The notes under the pieces were generated by a model. It did no database searches. It was not told where the DNA came from and saw nothing but the letters and a program-made list of their open reading frames with translations. From assembly GCF_000185385.1 (NCBI RefSeq), contig NZ_GL622296.1, forward strand, positions 1,971,915-2,035,914: 64,000 nucleotides of DNA, read 5' to 3'. The position numbers and the translations under genes are program-made. The DNA is from Lachnoanaerobaculum saburreum DSM 3986 (GTDB lineage Bacteria > Bacillota > Clostridia > Lachnospirales > Lachnospiraceae). Positions 26,791 to 34,662 of the stretch are shown piece after piece. The first letter of the stretch is position 1, and each line of letters opens with the position of its first letter.

Positions 26791-28334
26791 TAACGTACTT
26801 TCCTCTCAAGTATCTTTCCGTTATGCTTTGCACCCATTCCAAGTGCTGTAGTATCTTGAAGTACACTTTCTCCCTTTTCAAGTTTATCTATCTCGGATCT
26901 CTTTACCAGATAACCTGTAATTCTGATTACATCGGAATCTGACGAATAAAATGAAAGGTATCTGATATTCTCTTTCATTGCACCCTTTATAATATCCAGT
27001 ACATACTCATGATTTTTATGTACTGTAAGGTCTATCGGGAATATATCACCTGTTCCTGACGGAAAATACTTATGAAACTTTGCACAGTGCTTCAGGTGGT
27101 CTATAAGATTTTCAGGCTCCTCACCTATCGGAATTCTTGTTCCCGGGGATACCTTAACATCACTTGCTATACCTACCTGTGCATGAAGTAGGAAATGACC
27201 ATGTGTACCCTCACAGTACTTGTTAAAATGATGTTTGTTAAAATCATCTATTATATCCATTATCTCTACAGCAAGTTTATCAGCTATATCACTGTGGCCG
27301 TATCTGCCCTCTATTCCTTCTTTTTCAAGGAGAATATTTACAGCTTCCGCAAGACCTACAAGGCCGAACATTGCAGAGAATCTCTCTCTTTTTATAAAGC
27401 CCTCTTTTGCAAGGAAATTATTTTCAAAGAAACCGCTCTCCTCAACCTCAAACTTTATTCTTTCATCCATATATCTTGCCATTATATCCATCATATATGG
27501 CAAAGTATTTGTCTTAAAGTCCTCAATATCCTTGGCTCTCTTTGCAATATTTCCCAATATCATTCTTGAAAGTGTATATGAACCGCCGCCAAGCAAAAGT
27601 CCGTTATAGCAACTTGCAATAACATACTTTTCACCAAGCTCACTGCTAAACATCTTATGATTTGCAAAAGACGGTTTTGCACTGTGTAGCGCCGTATTTA
27701 TCGCCGTTAATGCAAACTCGTCACTTGTTACATCAGGATCATACTTTAAGGTGATATTCGGCACAGCCTGTTCAAGTTCAGCCTCCACCTCAAGTATTAT
27801 CCTTCCTGCCAATGTATCCTTAGGTCCGATATTTGCATGTGAAAATGAATCTAAAATGGTCCTGTCCATATTTACAAAGAACAGTTTTATCATTTTCTTT
27901 GCCAAATCTCTGTCCATATCCTGTACAAAAGGATCCAAAAGTTCATCCAATTGACCTACATATACCGGAAAATTGGTTACGCTTGGAACATGGCGATAGA
28001 AAATAAGTAATGAATTTAATGCCTCATACAAATCCTTAGGCGGATCCAATTGAAGAAACTTACTTCCTTCTCTCATAAACTTCGCATAGTCAGGTATTAT
28101 ATATCTTGGTCTAAGCGGGGCATGCCCTTCAAACAAATCACATATACACTGACTGTCTATATCCGCATTAAGTAACTCATCCAACCCTTTCGGCAAATCA
28201 AGTACTTCAAGCAGCGAATCTGCATGGTTTGCCATTGTAGCCACTTTCTGCTCATGAGTAAGGCTTGGACTCTTTACAGTCTCAAGCATACTCTCTCTAA
28301 TCTCATTTACTCTGTCTAAGCTTATATCTCTCAT
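26790..28334 (-). CDS. yjjI: YjjI family glycine radical enzyme
   Basis: This 514-aa protein matches the YjjI family, a short relative of pyruvate formate-lyase. A candidate active-site cysteine lies in ASCYNG (Cys242), and the glycyl radical motif near the C-terminus is RITGYL (Gly474). In E. coli, yjjI and yjjW lie next to deoC; here they sit inside an operon of nucleoside uptake and deo genes, so the association recurs in a distant phylum. The reaction is not established to my knowledge. Context suggests a (deoxy)nucleoside- or deoxyribose-derived substrate, which is inference. A long inverted repeat separates it from the upstream binding-protein gene. Confidence 0.87.
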   Translation of the reverse strand: MRDISLDRVNEIRESMLETVKSPSLTHEQKVATMANHADSLLEVLDLPKGLDELLNADIDSQCICDLFEGHAPLRPRYIIPDYAKFMREGSKFLQLDPPKDLYEALNSLLIFYRHVPSVTNFPVYVGQLDELLDPFVQDMDRDLAKKMIKLFFVNMDRTILDSFSHANIGPKDTLAGRIILEVEAELEQAVPNITLKYDPDVTSDEFALTAINTALHSAKPSFANHKMFSSELGEKYVIASCYNGLLLGGGSYTLSRMILGNIAKRAKDIEDFKTNTLPYMMDIMARYMDERIKFEVEESGFFENNFLAKEGFIKRERFSAMFGLVGLAEAVNILLEKEGIEGRYGHSDIADKLAVEIMDIIDDFNKHHFNKYCEGTHGHFLLHAQVGIASDVKVSPGTRIPIGEEPENLIDHLKHCAKFHKYFPSGTGDIFPIDLTVHKNHEYVLDIIKGAMKENIRYLSFYSSDSDVIRITGYLVKRSEIDKLEKGESVLQDTTALGMGAKHNGKILERKVR

Positions 28335-28358
28335 ATTTCTCCATTCTATAAGGGTCTA

Positions 28359-28399
28359 CCCTTAAATATACCTACGAAATTCATAGATATATTTAAGGG
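28359..28399. repeat. 12-bp inverted repeat between bmp and yjjI
   Basis: CCCTTAAATATA (28359-28370) and TATATTTAAGGG (28388-28399) are perfect reverse complements, and the pairing continues inside with CTA/TAG. The hairpin lies in the 95-base gap between the binding-protein gene and yjjI, right next to a second hairpin at 28399-28420. It has no T-run. It may stabilise the upstream mRNA end or act as an operator. Confidence 0.6.
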
Positions 28400-28420
28400 G
28401 GCAGCAAATCCTTGCTGCCC
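28399..28420 (-). terminator. hairpin after the binding-protein gene, possible partial terminator
   Basis: GGGCAGCAA (28399-28407) and TTGCTGCCC (28412-28420) form a 9-bp GC-rich stem with a 4-base loop, ten bases after the stop codon of the lipoprotein gene. No T-run follows on the minus strand, so it is more likely a processing or mRNA-stability element than a full terminator. It would raise binding-protein levels relative to the downstream genes. Confidence 0.5.
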
Positions 28421-28429
28421 TTAATAAAA

Positions 28430-29542
28430 TCAGTCAAGCTCGTAGATATCACCATACTTGGCTTCAAAATCAGCCTTTACCTTCGGTACAACTGTCTTTC
28501 CTGAAATTATATCAGCCTTTACACCCTCTACTTCCTTAAGAAGCTCAGGGTCAAGATTGTCGGTTGTAGGTGCGATATCAACACCGCCATCCTTTAGAGT
28601 ATAAGTTTTAACACCCGGCTTATATTCACCGTCAAGAGCCGCCTTAGCCTCATCATATACAGCAATATCAACCCTCTTCATAGCTGAAGTCAGAATAGTC
28701 TTAGGTGCAACCTTTGACTGGTCGGAGTCAACACCGATAGCCCATATACCTGCTTCCTTACATCCGTCAATAACGCCAAGACCTGTACCGCCTGCCGCAT
28801 GGAAAATAACATCAGCCTTATTTGCAACCATATTGTTGGCTGCTGTCTTACCTGCACCCGTATCTGCAAAGCTGTTTACATTGTTCTGTAATATAGTTGC
28901 ATCCTTATTGGCATCCTTCACACCTGCAAGATAACCGTATCCGAATTCATTCATAGTATCTGTTGACATACCTATAACAAGACCTACAGTATTTGACTTG
29001 GTTGTCTTGCCTGCCACATAACCTACAAGATAAGAAGCCTGTGCCTGTTCAAACATAAGACAAGCCACATTATCAAGCTTAATTGATGAATCATCAACTA
29101 TAGCAAACTTCTTATCAGGATTTGCCTCAGCCTCAGTCTTGAGTGCATCAGCCAGCTGATATCCTATACAGATGATAAGGTCATAGTCATCATCAACAAG
29201 GGTCTCAATATTTGGAATATAGTCAGCATCAGTCTTTGACTCAACATATTTTGCCTGAATACCAAGTTCCTTTTGTGCTTTTTGAAGTCCTTCCCATGCT
29301 GACTGGTTGAAAGAGCCGTCATTGACTCCGCCTACATCAGTAACCATACCTACCTTAAAGTTTTTTGCATCCTTTTTTTCACCGGCATCCGCTTTACTCT
29401 CATCCGCCTTGCTTTCACTGCCTTTACTTTCCTCAGCCTTTGAAGAAGTATCTGTCTTGGTTTCTGATGAGCCTGAAGAACAAGCTATAAGTGAGCATCC
29501 CATAAGTGTTGCCATAGTGATGGCCAATAATCTTTTTTTCAT
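28430..29542 (-). CDS. BMP/PnrA family nucleoside-binding lipoprotein
   Basis: This 370-aa protein has a lipoprotein signal peptide (lipobox LIAC), then a Ser/Lys/Glu-rich linker (about residues 22-60) and a type I periplasmic-binding fold of the BMP family. It shows KVGMVTDVGGVNDGSFNQSAWEGL, DYDLIICIGYQ, VGLVIGMS and HAAGGTGLG. PnrA-like members bind purine nucleosides and deliver them to YufO/P/Q-type transporters, all encoded downstream. It is the first gene after a consensus promoter and is separated from yjjI by stable hairpins, as is usual for abundant binding proteins. Confidence 0.93.
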   Translation of the reverse strand: MKKRLLAITMATLMGCSLIACSSGSSETKTDTSSKAEESKGSESKADESKADAGEKKDAKNFKVGMVTDVGGVNDGSFNQSAWEGLQKAQKELGIQAKYVESKTDADYIPNIETLVDDDYDLIICIGYQLADALKTEAEANPDKKFAIVDDSSIKLDNVACLMFEQAQASYLVGYVAGKTTKSNTVGLVIGMSTDTMNEFGYGYLAGVKDANKDATILQNNVNSFADTGAGKTAANNMVANKADVIFHAAGGTGLGVIDGCKEAGIWAIGVDSDQSKVAPKTILTSAMKRVDIAVYDEAKAALDGEYKPGVKTYTLKDGGVDIAPTTDNLDPELLKEVEGVKADIISGKTVVPKVKADFEAKYGDIYELD

Positions 29543-29590
29543 TTTTCCTCCTTAAAAACGGATAAACATTAAATAAAACATATCTTCGTA

Positions 29591-29619
29591 AGTATAAACC
29601 ATAAACTATTTGTAATCAA
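29591..29619 (-). promoter_or_regulatory. sigma-A promoter of the bmp-led nucleoside operon
   Basis: On the minus strand, TTGATT (29614-29619) and TATACT (29591-29596) are separated by exactly 17 bp, 49 bases upstream of the binding-lipoprotein start, which has an AGGAGG site. It would drive bmp-yjjI-yjjW-ABC-deoC-add-deoB-pnp. Confidence 0.7.
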
Positions 29620-29702
29620 GTTGTTATATTTAAACGTCTTTTTTAATATTATAAGGTGACAGTTTACCTATATAATGTCGAGTTCACAGGATATTCATAT
29701 AA

Positions 29703-30476
29703 TTATTTCTCTTTTTTTATCATAATTCTTATAGCCTCTATAGCTGTCTCTATCACTGTGCTTGTATCATGTACCTGTTCGTTTATAAGCCCCGCCTTTG
29801 CTCTCTCCTGATTGGCAATAGCTAAAAATATTGATCCCGCTCTTACACCCAGATAAGAAGCCGCTGTAAAAAGTGCTGCCGACTCCATCTCGGAAGCAAG
29901 TGTACCAAGTCTTAGCCATGCTTCCCACTTATTCATCAGTTCATAACTTACCGGCTTACTTTCAGGTTCATGCTGACCGTAGAATGCATCCTTACACTGC
30001 ACTACTCCTATATGTGATTTAAACTTAAGTTTATCGGCGGCTTCCTTTAATGCACATAATACATCAAAATCCGCTACTGCCGGAAATTCTATTGGAGCAT
30101 ACTCTTTACTTGTACCCTCCATCCTTATTGCACCGTTTGCTATAACCAAATCTCCTCCGCATACATCAAGCTTCATACCTCCGCAGGTACCCACTCTTAT
30201 AAAGGTATCAGCACCGCACCTGTATAGCTCCTCAAGTGCTATAGATGCCGACGGTCCTCCTATTCCTGTAGATGTCACAGACACTTTTTCGCCGTCAAGA
30301 TATCCTGTATATGTCACAAATTCTCTACTGTCCGCCACAAGCTTTGCATCATCAAAATATGCCGCAATTTTCTCACATCTTTTCGGATCTCCCGGAAGTA
30401 TTACATATTTCCCCACTTCGCCTTTACCTACTCCGATATGATACTGTACTCCTGCACCCTCAGTATAATCAATCAT
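29703..30476 (-). CDS. udp: uridine phosphorylase
   Basis: This 257-aa enzyme of the hexameric nucleoside phosphorylase family splits uridine (often also deoxyuridine or thymidine) to uracil and ribose-1-phosphate. It has [14 protein letters not shown], the phosphate-binding [12 protein letters not shown] and VGTCGGM, and the active-site [11 protein letters not shown] segment. The closest fit is Udp rather than DeoD. It is upstream of, and in line with, the bmp-led operon but has its own promoter. It supplies the pyrimidine branch of the nucleoside salvage block. Confidence 0.9.
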   Translation of the reverse strand: MIDYTEGAGVQYHIGVGKGEVGKYVILPGDPKRCEKIAAYFDDAKLVADSREFVTYTGYLDGEKVSVTSTGIGGPSASIALEELYRCGADTFIRVGTCGGMKLDVCGGDLVIANGAIRMEGTSKEYAPIEFPAVADFDVLCALKEAADKLKFKSHIGVVQCKDAFYGQHEPESKPVSYELMNKWEAWLRLGTLASEMESAALFTAASYLGVRAGSIFLAIANQERAKAGLINEQVHDTSTVIETAIEAIRIMIKKEK

Positions 30477-30521
30477 ACTTGTTTTCCCTTCAAATTATAG
30501 ATTTTTATAGATTTTAGGTTA

Positions 30522-30550
30522 ATTATATCTGTATATTCTCAGCTTTACAA
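30522..30550 (-). promoter_or_regulatory. sigma-A promoter of udp
   Basis: On the minus strand, TTGTAA (30545-30550), 17 bp and TATAAT (30522-30527) lie 46 bases upstream of the udp start codon. The rest of the 220-bp gap shows no gene. Confidence 0.7.
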
Positions 30551-30696
30551 TCATATTCTTATAGTGTTATCATTCCCTATAAGCCCCACTTGGAAACAAA
30601 ATATCAACTTATATTTTCTTAATATTTCACCTTATTGTATAGTCAAAACTTCAGGTTCATCATTAGAACTGTCTTATCACTTACCTATCGCTTCAA

Positions 30697-33168
30697 TTAT
30701 CTCCTTTGAGGTTTCATAACAACTTCTCCGTTTTCATCCATTACTAATATAGGATTGCTTCCGTCACGATTTATCCTTGTAATACACAGTTTCTTCGAAT
30801 TATCAATATATCTGTAAATAAATATATAATTATCTGTTACAAAGATTTCTATCATACGTTCATCTACAGATATCCCCTTCATTGTGTAAACTTCTTTTGA
30901 TATACCGGTTTCAGCATCTACCTTATATATTTTCAATTCCCTATATTCCTGATTATTCTCTACATAATCTTCAATATACGATATATATACCTTTTTGTCT
31001 CTAATAATAAAGTCATTCCTATTACGACTATTACTTAATGGTCTATCTATAGCATCATAGCTGATAGCAGCACTATCCAATATATTTTTTATATCATCCA
31101 CTTTAACTCTGCCTATAGGATATAATTTTACCTCATACTTTATTTTGCTCATATATTCTTTATTTTCATATGTATTTATATACTCATTCATGTTTCCGGA
31201 TAACTTGTCTTTATAATTTTTATCTCTATAAGTAAGTTTCTGCTCTCCAAGAAAATAGATATATCCATCTGAAACCTCTGAGAAATCCCAAATTGATAAC
31301 TCGATACTTTGCAGTTCATAGTTATCCAGATTTCTATCAATTATTTCTCCTTTTCTTACCTTTTTATCTATCTCTTTTGCAAATGAATCATAAGGTATAA
31401 CTTCTTCTCTCAAATAAGAATCCCAAGTTTCCGGAGGTAAATAGTATTTTGAAAAATGCAGAGTATATTCTTTATATTTTATTTTATTAATATCAAATAA
31501 ATAATATTTTGGTGCATAAACTTCTGCTTTTAAAAAATCTATGTTAAAAACATAGTTATTAAATATAGTATTATCCCTATCAAACCCATTATATCCTAAA
31601 TCATTTTTAAAAATTCTTTTCCCGTTAAAGTCATATTTTTCAAACTCAGTACCTCCACTTAATGTATATATATTATTACCTTCAAGGTACATTATTCCAG
31701 GGGCATAAATAATGCTTATTATCTCTCCATCTGTGTTCAGTTTGTAAATACTGTTACTGCTTTCCTCTCGTAGAAAAATATTTTTATCCTTTACTAAAAT
31801 ACCGGAAATATTCCTTTGCATTTTACAAATTTCTTTTATTTTTGCATTTTTATTTTCCATATACATCAGCCTGTTTTTATAAACAAAATATGTACCGTCT
31901 TCCCCTTGAACAACTTTATTAAGTTTTTTTCCACCTCCACCGGCATCATTATCTGCTATCTTTTCCTTGCAATATATCCCCGGTATATATATGTTATCAC
32001 TCAATTCCCGACAATCATAAATATTCCTGGTAATACCTTTTTCTATATCTGTAGCCAGAACCTTTATTTCTTTCGTTGTAACATTATTCACATTTGATAT
32101 ACTATATATATAATTATCATTTACTTCAAATACTTCTATCTTGTCATTAGTGTCTATTGGGTACATCGGCACATCTAATATTTCATACTCAAGTTGTGAA
32201 GTGTCCTCTGAATTTTCTATATTTTCAATATCAACTCTAAGCATTACATAAACATAAGCTTTAAATTCTACTCTGTTTTTCTCTTTTTTATCAACATTAC
32301 CTGTACTGTCAAATGAAATTTTATTTTTATAATTTTTATCTCTATAACAAAATTCCAAAACATGATAAAAATATATATACCCATCTACCGCTCTATAGTA
32401 ATCCGGATTTTGTTTGGATAAACCTATACTGACCAGTTCATAATCTTCCATATTTCTGTTTTCAGTATTTCTTAATTTATTTTTATTTTCCCTTATTTTG
32501 TTATCCAAACCTTCTGCCCATTCATCATATTGTTCCAAATTTCTAAAATTTTTATTATAATCCCATATTGACTGCTCCTTATAATAATGCACTGTATATA
32601 AAACTTTAGGCATGTACTTAACTTTATTCCAATCAAATATATAATGGTATGGCACATCCACTCCCATCCCATAATTTGAAAGTTCCTCCCTTACCATACG
32701 AATATTATAATCATTGAATATAATACCACCAACACCTCCTGCCATTAACTGACCATAATACATCTTTGAAGAATAGATTTTTTTACCGTCTAAGTTATAT
32801 TTACTTATTGTATTATTATCATATACATAATTATATATATATCTACCATCTATATAAATTCTATCTCCACTTCTCTTAATTATTGGCTTTGTTTCATTGT
32901 TTTGGTTGACTTTATATATATCATATACACTATTATCCAAAAAAAATACATTCGAATTATCAGGTATAATCCATGCTATTTGTTTTAAACCTACTTCTTT
33001 CACCTCTGTACCAACACTATTCATATACATAAGTCTGCCCCTATACAAAAAATATATACCTTCTTTTGTTTGGCAAATCTTTCCTATGCTCCTTACAGTT
33101 ACTTTATCGTTATCATGAAAAAACATCTTTCTGATAATATTCGGATACTTATCAGCAGGAATATACAT
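30697..33168 (-). CDS. large repeat-containing protein of unknown function, probably exported
   Basis: I do not recognise a named function for this 823-aa protein. It is rich in Tyr, Asn, Asp and Lys and falls into two similar halves (about 1-400 and 408-823). Each half opens with an alignable block, for example YFLYRGRLMYMNS in the first and YFVYKNRLMYMEN in the second. Short strand-loop units such as 'IYKVN', 'YDIYKVNQ' and 'IYKLNTDGE' recur, suggesting two beta-propeller or DUF5050-like modules. The visible start lacks a signal sequence. However, the frame continues upstream as a hydrophobic segment, interrupted from its own ATG by one TGA (see 33169-33255). Expression and localisation are therefore uncertain. 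Confidence 0.65.
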   Translation of the reverse strand: MYIPADKYPNIIRKMFFHDNDKVTVRSIGKICQTKEGIYFLYRGRLMYMNSVGTEVKEVGLKQIAWIIPDNSNVFFLDNSVYDIYKVNQNNETKPIIKRSGDRIYIDGRYIYNYVYDNNTISKYNLDGKKIYSSKMYYGQLMAGGVGGIIFNDYNIRMVREELSNYGMGVDVPYHYIFDWNKVKYMPKVLYTVHYYKEQSIWDYNKNFRNLEQYDEWAEGLDNKIRENKNKLRNTENRNMEDYELVSIGLSKQNPDYYRAVDGYIYFYHVLEFCYRDKNYKNKISFDSTGNVDKKEKNRVEFKAYVYVMLRVDIENIENSEDTSQLEYEILDVPMYPIDTNDKIEVFEVNDNYIYSISNVNNVTTKEIKVLATDIEKGITRNIYDCRELSDNIYIPGIYCKEKIADNDAGGGGKKLNKVVQGEDGTYFVYKNRLMYMENKNAKIKEICKMQRNISGILVKDKNIFLREESSNSIYKLNTDGEIISIIYAPGIMYLEGNNIYTLSGGTEFEKYDFNGKRIFKNDLGYNGFDRDNTIFNNYVFNIDFLKAEVYAPKYYLFDINKIKYKEYTLHFSKYYLPPETWDSYLREEVIPYDSFAKEIDKKVRKGEIIDRNLDNYELQSIELSIWDFSEVSDGYIYFLGEQKLTYRDKNYKDKLSGNMNEYINTYENKEYMSKIKYEVKLYPIGRVKVDDIKNILDSAAISYDAIDRPLSNSRNRNDFIIRDKKVYISYIEDYVENNQEYRELKIYKVDAETGISKEVYTMKGISVDERMIEIFVTDNYIFIYRYIDNSKKLCITRINRDGSNPILVMDENGEVVMKPQRR

Positions 33169-33255
33169 AAAATCACATAATGACAGGACAAAATATATTA
33201 TAGTAATTATAATTATACTTATAATTCATTTCTTTTTCATATTCAAAGCCTTCAT
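33169..33255 (-). pseudogene. signal-peptide coding remnant interrupted by TGA
   Basis: Upstream of the 823-aa ORF the same frame encodes IISIIIITIIYFVLSLCDF directly before its Met1. In the same frame, ATG at 33240 reads MKKK and then TGA (33226-33228); an AAGG lies eight bases before that ATG, and another in-frame ATG lies at 33255. Lys-rich start, hydrophobic core and an LSLC cysteine site (lipobox-like, with an atypical Leu before Cys) form a normal export signal if the TGA were a sense codon such as TGG. Nonsense mutation, readthrough and sequence error are all possible. Confidence 0.6.
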
Positions 33256-33430
33256 TCCACTCAGATCTCCTTTGTATATCTTATATTAAAAATATTATAC
33301 CATTCCAAACAGGAACAGCTTTCCTTATAAGACTTTACTATAATCTTTTCTTTTTTCTGTAAAATTATATTGGTAACTATACAATGTATTATATTCTTCC
33401 AAATCGACCTGACTATATATAATTTTTCTC

Positions 33431-34033
33431 TTATTGCCAGTCAAACAATATCCACTGATGAATAGCCGCATCCCCTTTATCAATATATTTAATATCTTCC
33501 GCACCGCCTGTCACCAGTGCAGGTGCAAAGAAATATATCTCATTTGCCTTCAGGATTCCAAGCTTATTTTTTGCCTCATCAAATAATGTACGCCTTAGTA
33601 TACCTTCTTCAATCTCACTGTCAACAAGATACTCTACAAACTCTTCAACAGTATAAGCTGCCACACTGATATTCCTGTAATGCATATCCAAAAAAGATAT
33701 ATCATATTCGCCTTCACCAAGATTTCTAAAATAAAATATATCACCAAAGGCTGTCATCATAAAAGGAATTCTTGAATAGTCTTCTTTTCCAAGCCATTTA
33801 TAAAAACTGTCCATATAATCTTCAGGATTTATAAGCTTTATAATGCCGTCTCCAAAATTGCCGAAACCATAATCTTCCATAAGCTCAAGAATCCTCTCAT
33901 CCACACCGGCACCCCTGCAAGCATCCAATATATGCTTTGAAGGCTCTACCAAGTCGCTACCCGGCTTATACTTTTCTATAAACTTTTCCCAAACTGTTTT
34001 TTTGTTCTTTTTAAAGGAATCAAATATCCCCAT
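33431..34033 (-). CDS. GAD-like/DUF1851 (Tdi1-type immunity) domain protein
   Basis: This 200-aa protein has the arrangement I associate with GAD-like plus DUF1851 proteins. The N-terminal part contains WEKFIEKYKPG and GFGNFGDGIIKLINPEDY, the middle has MMTAFGDIFYF, and the C-terminus has GDAAIHQWILFDWQ. Family members include the immunity protein Tdi1 of interbacterial toxin systems, and many occur as orphans in clostridial genomes. No toxin gene is adjacent. It is the last gene of the restriction-modification cluster, 32 bases after the DUF3841 gene. The 262 bases upstream of it on the plus-strand left side (33169-33430) hold only the signal-peptide remnant. Confidence 0.7.
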   Translation of the reverse strand: MGIFDSFKKNKKTVWEKFIEKYKPGSDLVEPSKHILDACRGAGVDERILELMEDYGFGNFGDGIIKLINPEDYMDSFYKWLGKEDYSRIPFMMTAFGDIFYFRNLGEGEYDISFLDMHYRNISVAAYTVEEFVEYLVDSEIEEGILRRTLFDEAKNKLGILKANEIYFFAPALVTGGAEDIKYIDKGDAAIHQWILFDWQ

Positions 34034-34065
34034 AGTGTACCTCCGTAAAACTGCCTAAATATGGT

Positions 34066-34602
34066 TTATCCGGCTAAAACAAAATGCTCTGCCTTCAAAA
34101 CCCATTCTTTTTTTAACTCCCAAAATGTTGCCTGAGTAGATTTCGGTGCATTCCACCAATCTGTTTCTATATCTACACAAAAAATATTCTCCCAGCTTTT
34201 TAACTTCTCATCTTCACTTGGATTATCAATGTCATCTTTTCCATATAGCGGTAAATATCCGTCATTTAGTATAACATGCCACATATCAAAGTCTGACAAT
34301 AAAATCATATCGTCAGGTACATCTATAGATAGTAAAACTATAGGCGTTCCTTTCTCGCCCCCATATCTATGAGTCCTCATATCCAAGCGTTTTCGTGCGC
34401 CTTCCCATTGGTACCATGCCCATACAGGGTATATTACATCATTTGGCGGCATCCCTATGCGTTTCTTCATCTGATCAACAAGCCAATCATATGAAGAACG
34501 AAACTGCCCGTCAAATAATAAGTATTTTTCATTTGCTATAAGTCTACCCGTCTCAAGTAAAACGTCATAAGCGACTTTATGTTGAATAGTCCATAAAAGC
34601 AT
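34066..34602 (-). CDS. DUF3841 domain protein
   Basis: This 178-aa protein matches DUF3841 as I know it: it opens LLWTIQHKVAYDVLLETGR, has YDWLVDQMKKRIG and PVWAWYQWEG in the middle, and ends in a Trp-rich segment (ETDWWNAPKSTQATFWEL). No catalytic role is established. The longest ORF starts at 34647, but the ATG at 34602 has GGAG six bases before it and gives the expected N-terminus. It lies 60 bases downstream of the res gene, in the same direction. DUF3841 proteins are common lone genes in Firmicutes, so a link to restriction is uncertain. Confidence 0.72.
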   Translation of the reverse strand: MLLWTIQHKVAYDVLLETGRLIANEKYLLFDGQFRSSYDWLVDQMKKRIGMPPNDVIYPVWAWYQWEGARKRLDMRTHRYGGEKGTPIVLLSIDVPDDMILLSDFDMWHVILNDGYLPLYGKDDIDNPSEDEKLKSWENIFCVDIETDWWNAPKSTQATFWELKKEWVLKAEHFVLAG

Positions 34603-34662
34603 TTTAAACTCCATAAAATCAATTCCAAAAATATGTACATAAAACATCTGTTATTTCATTTA

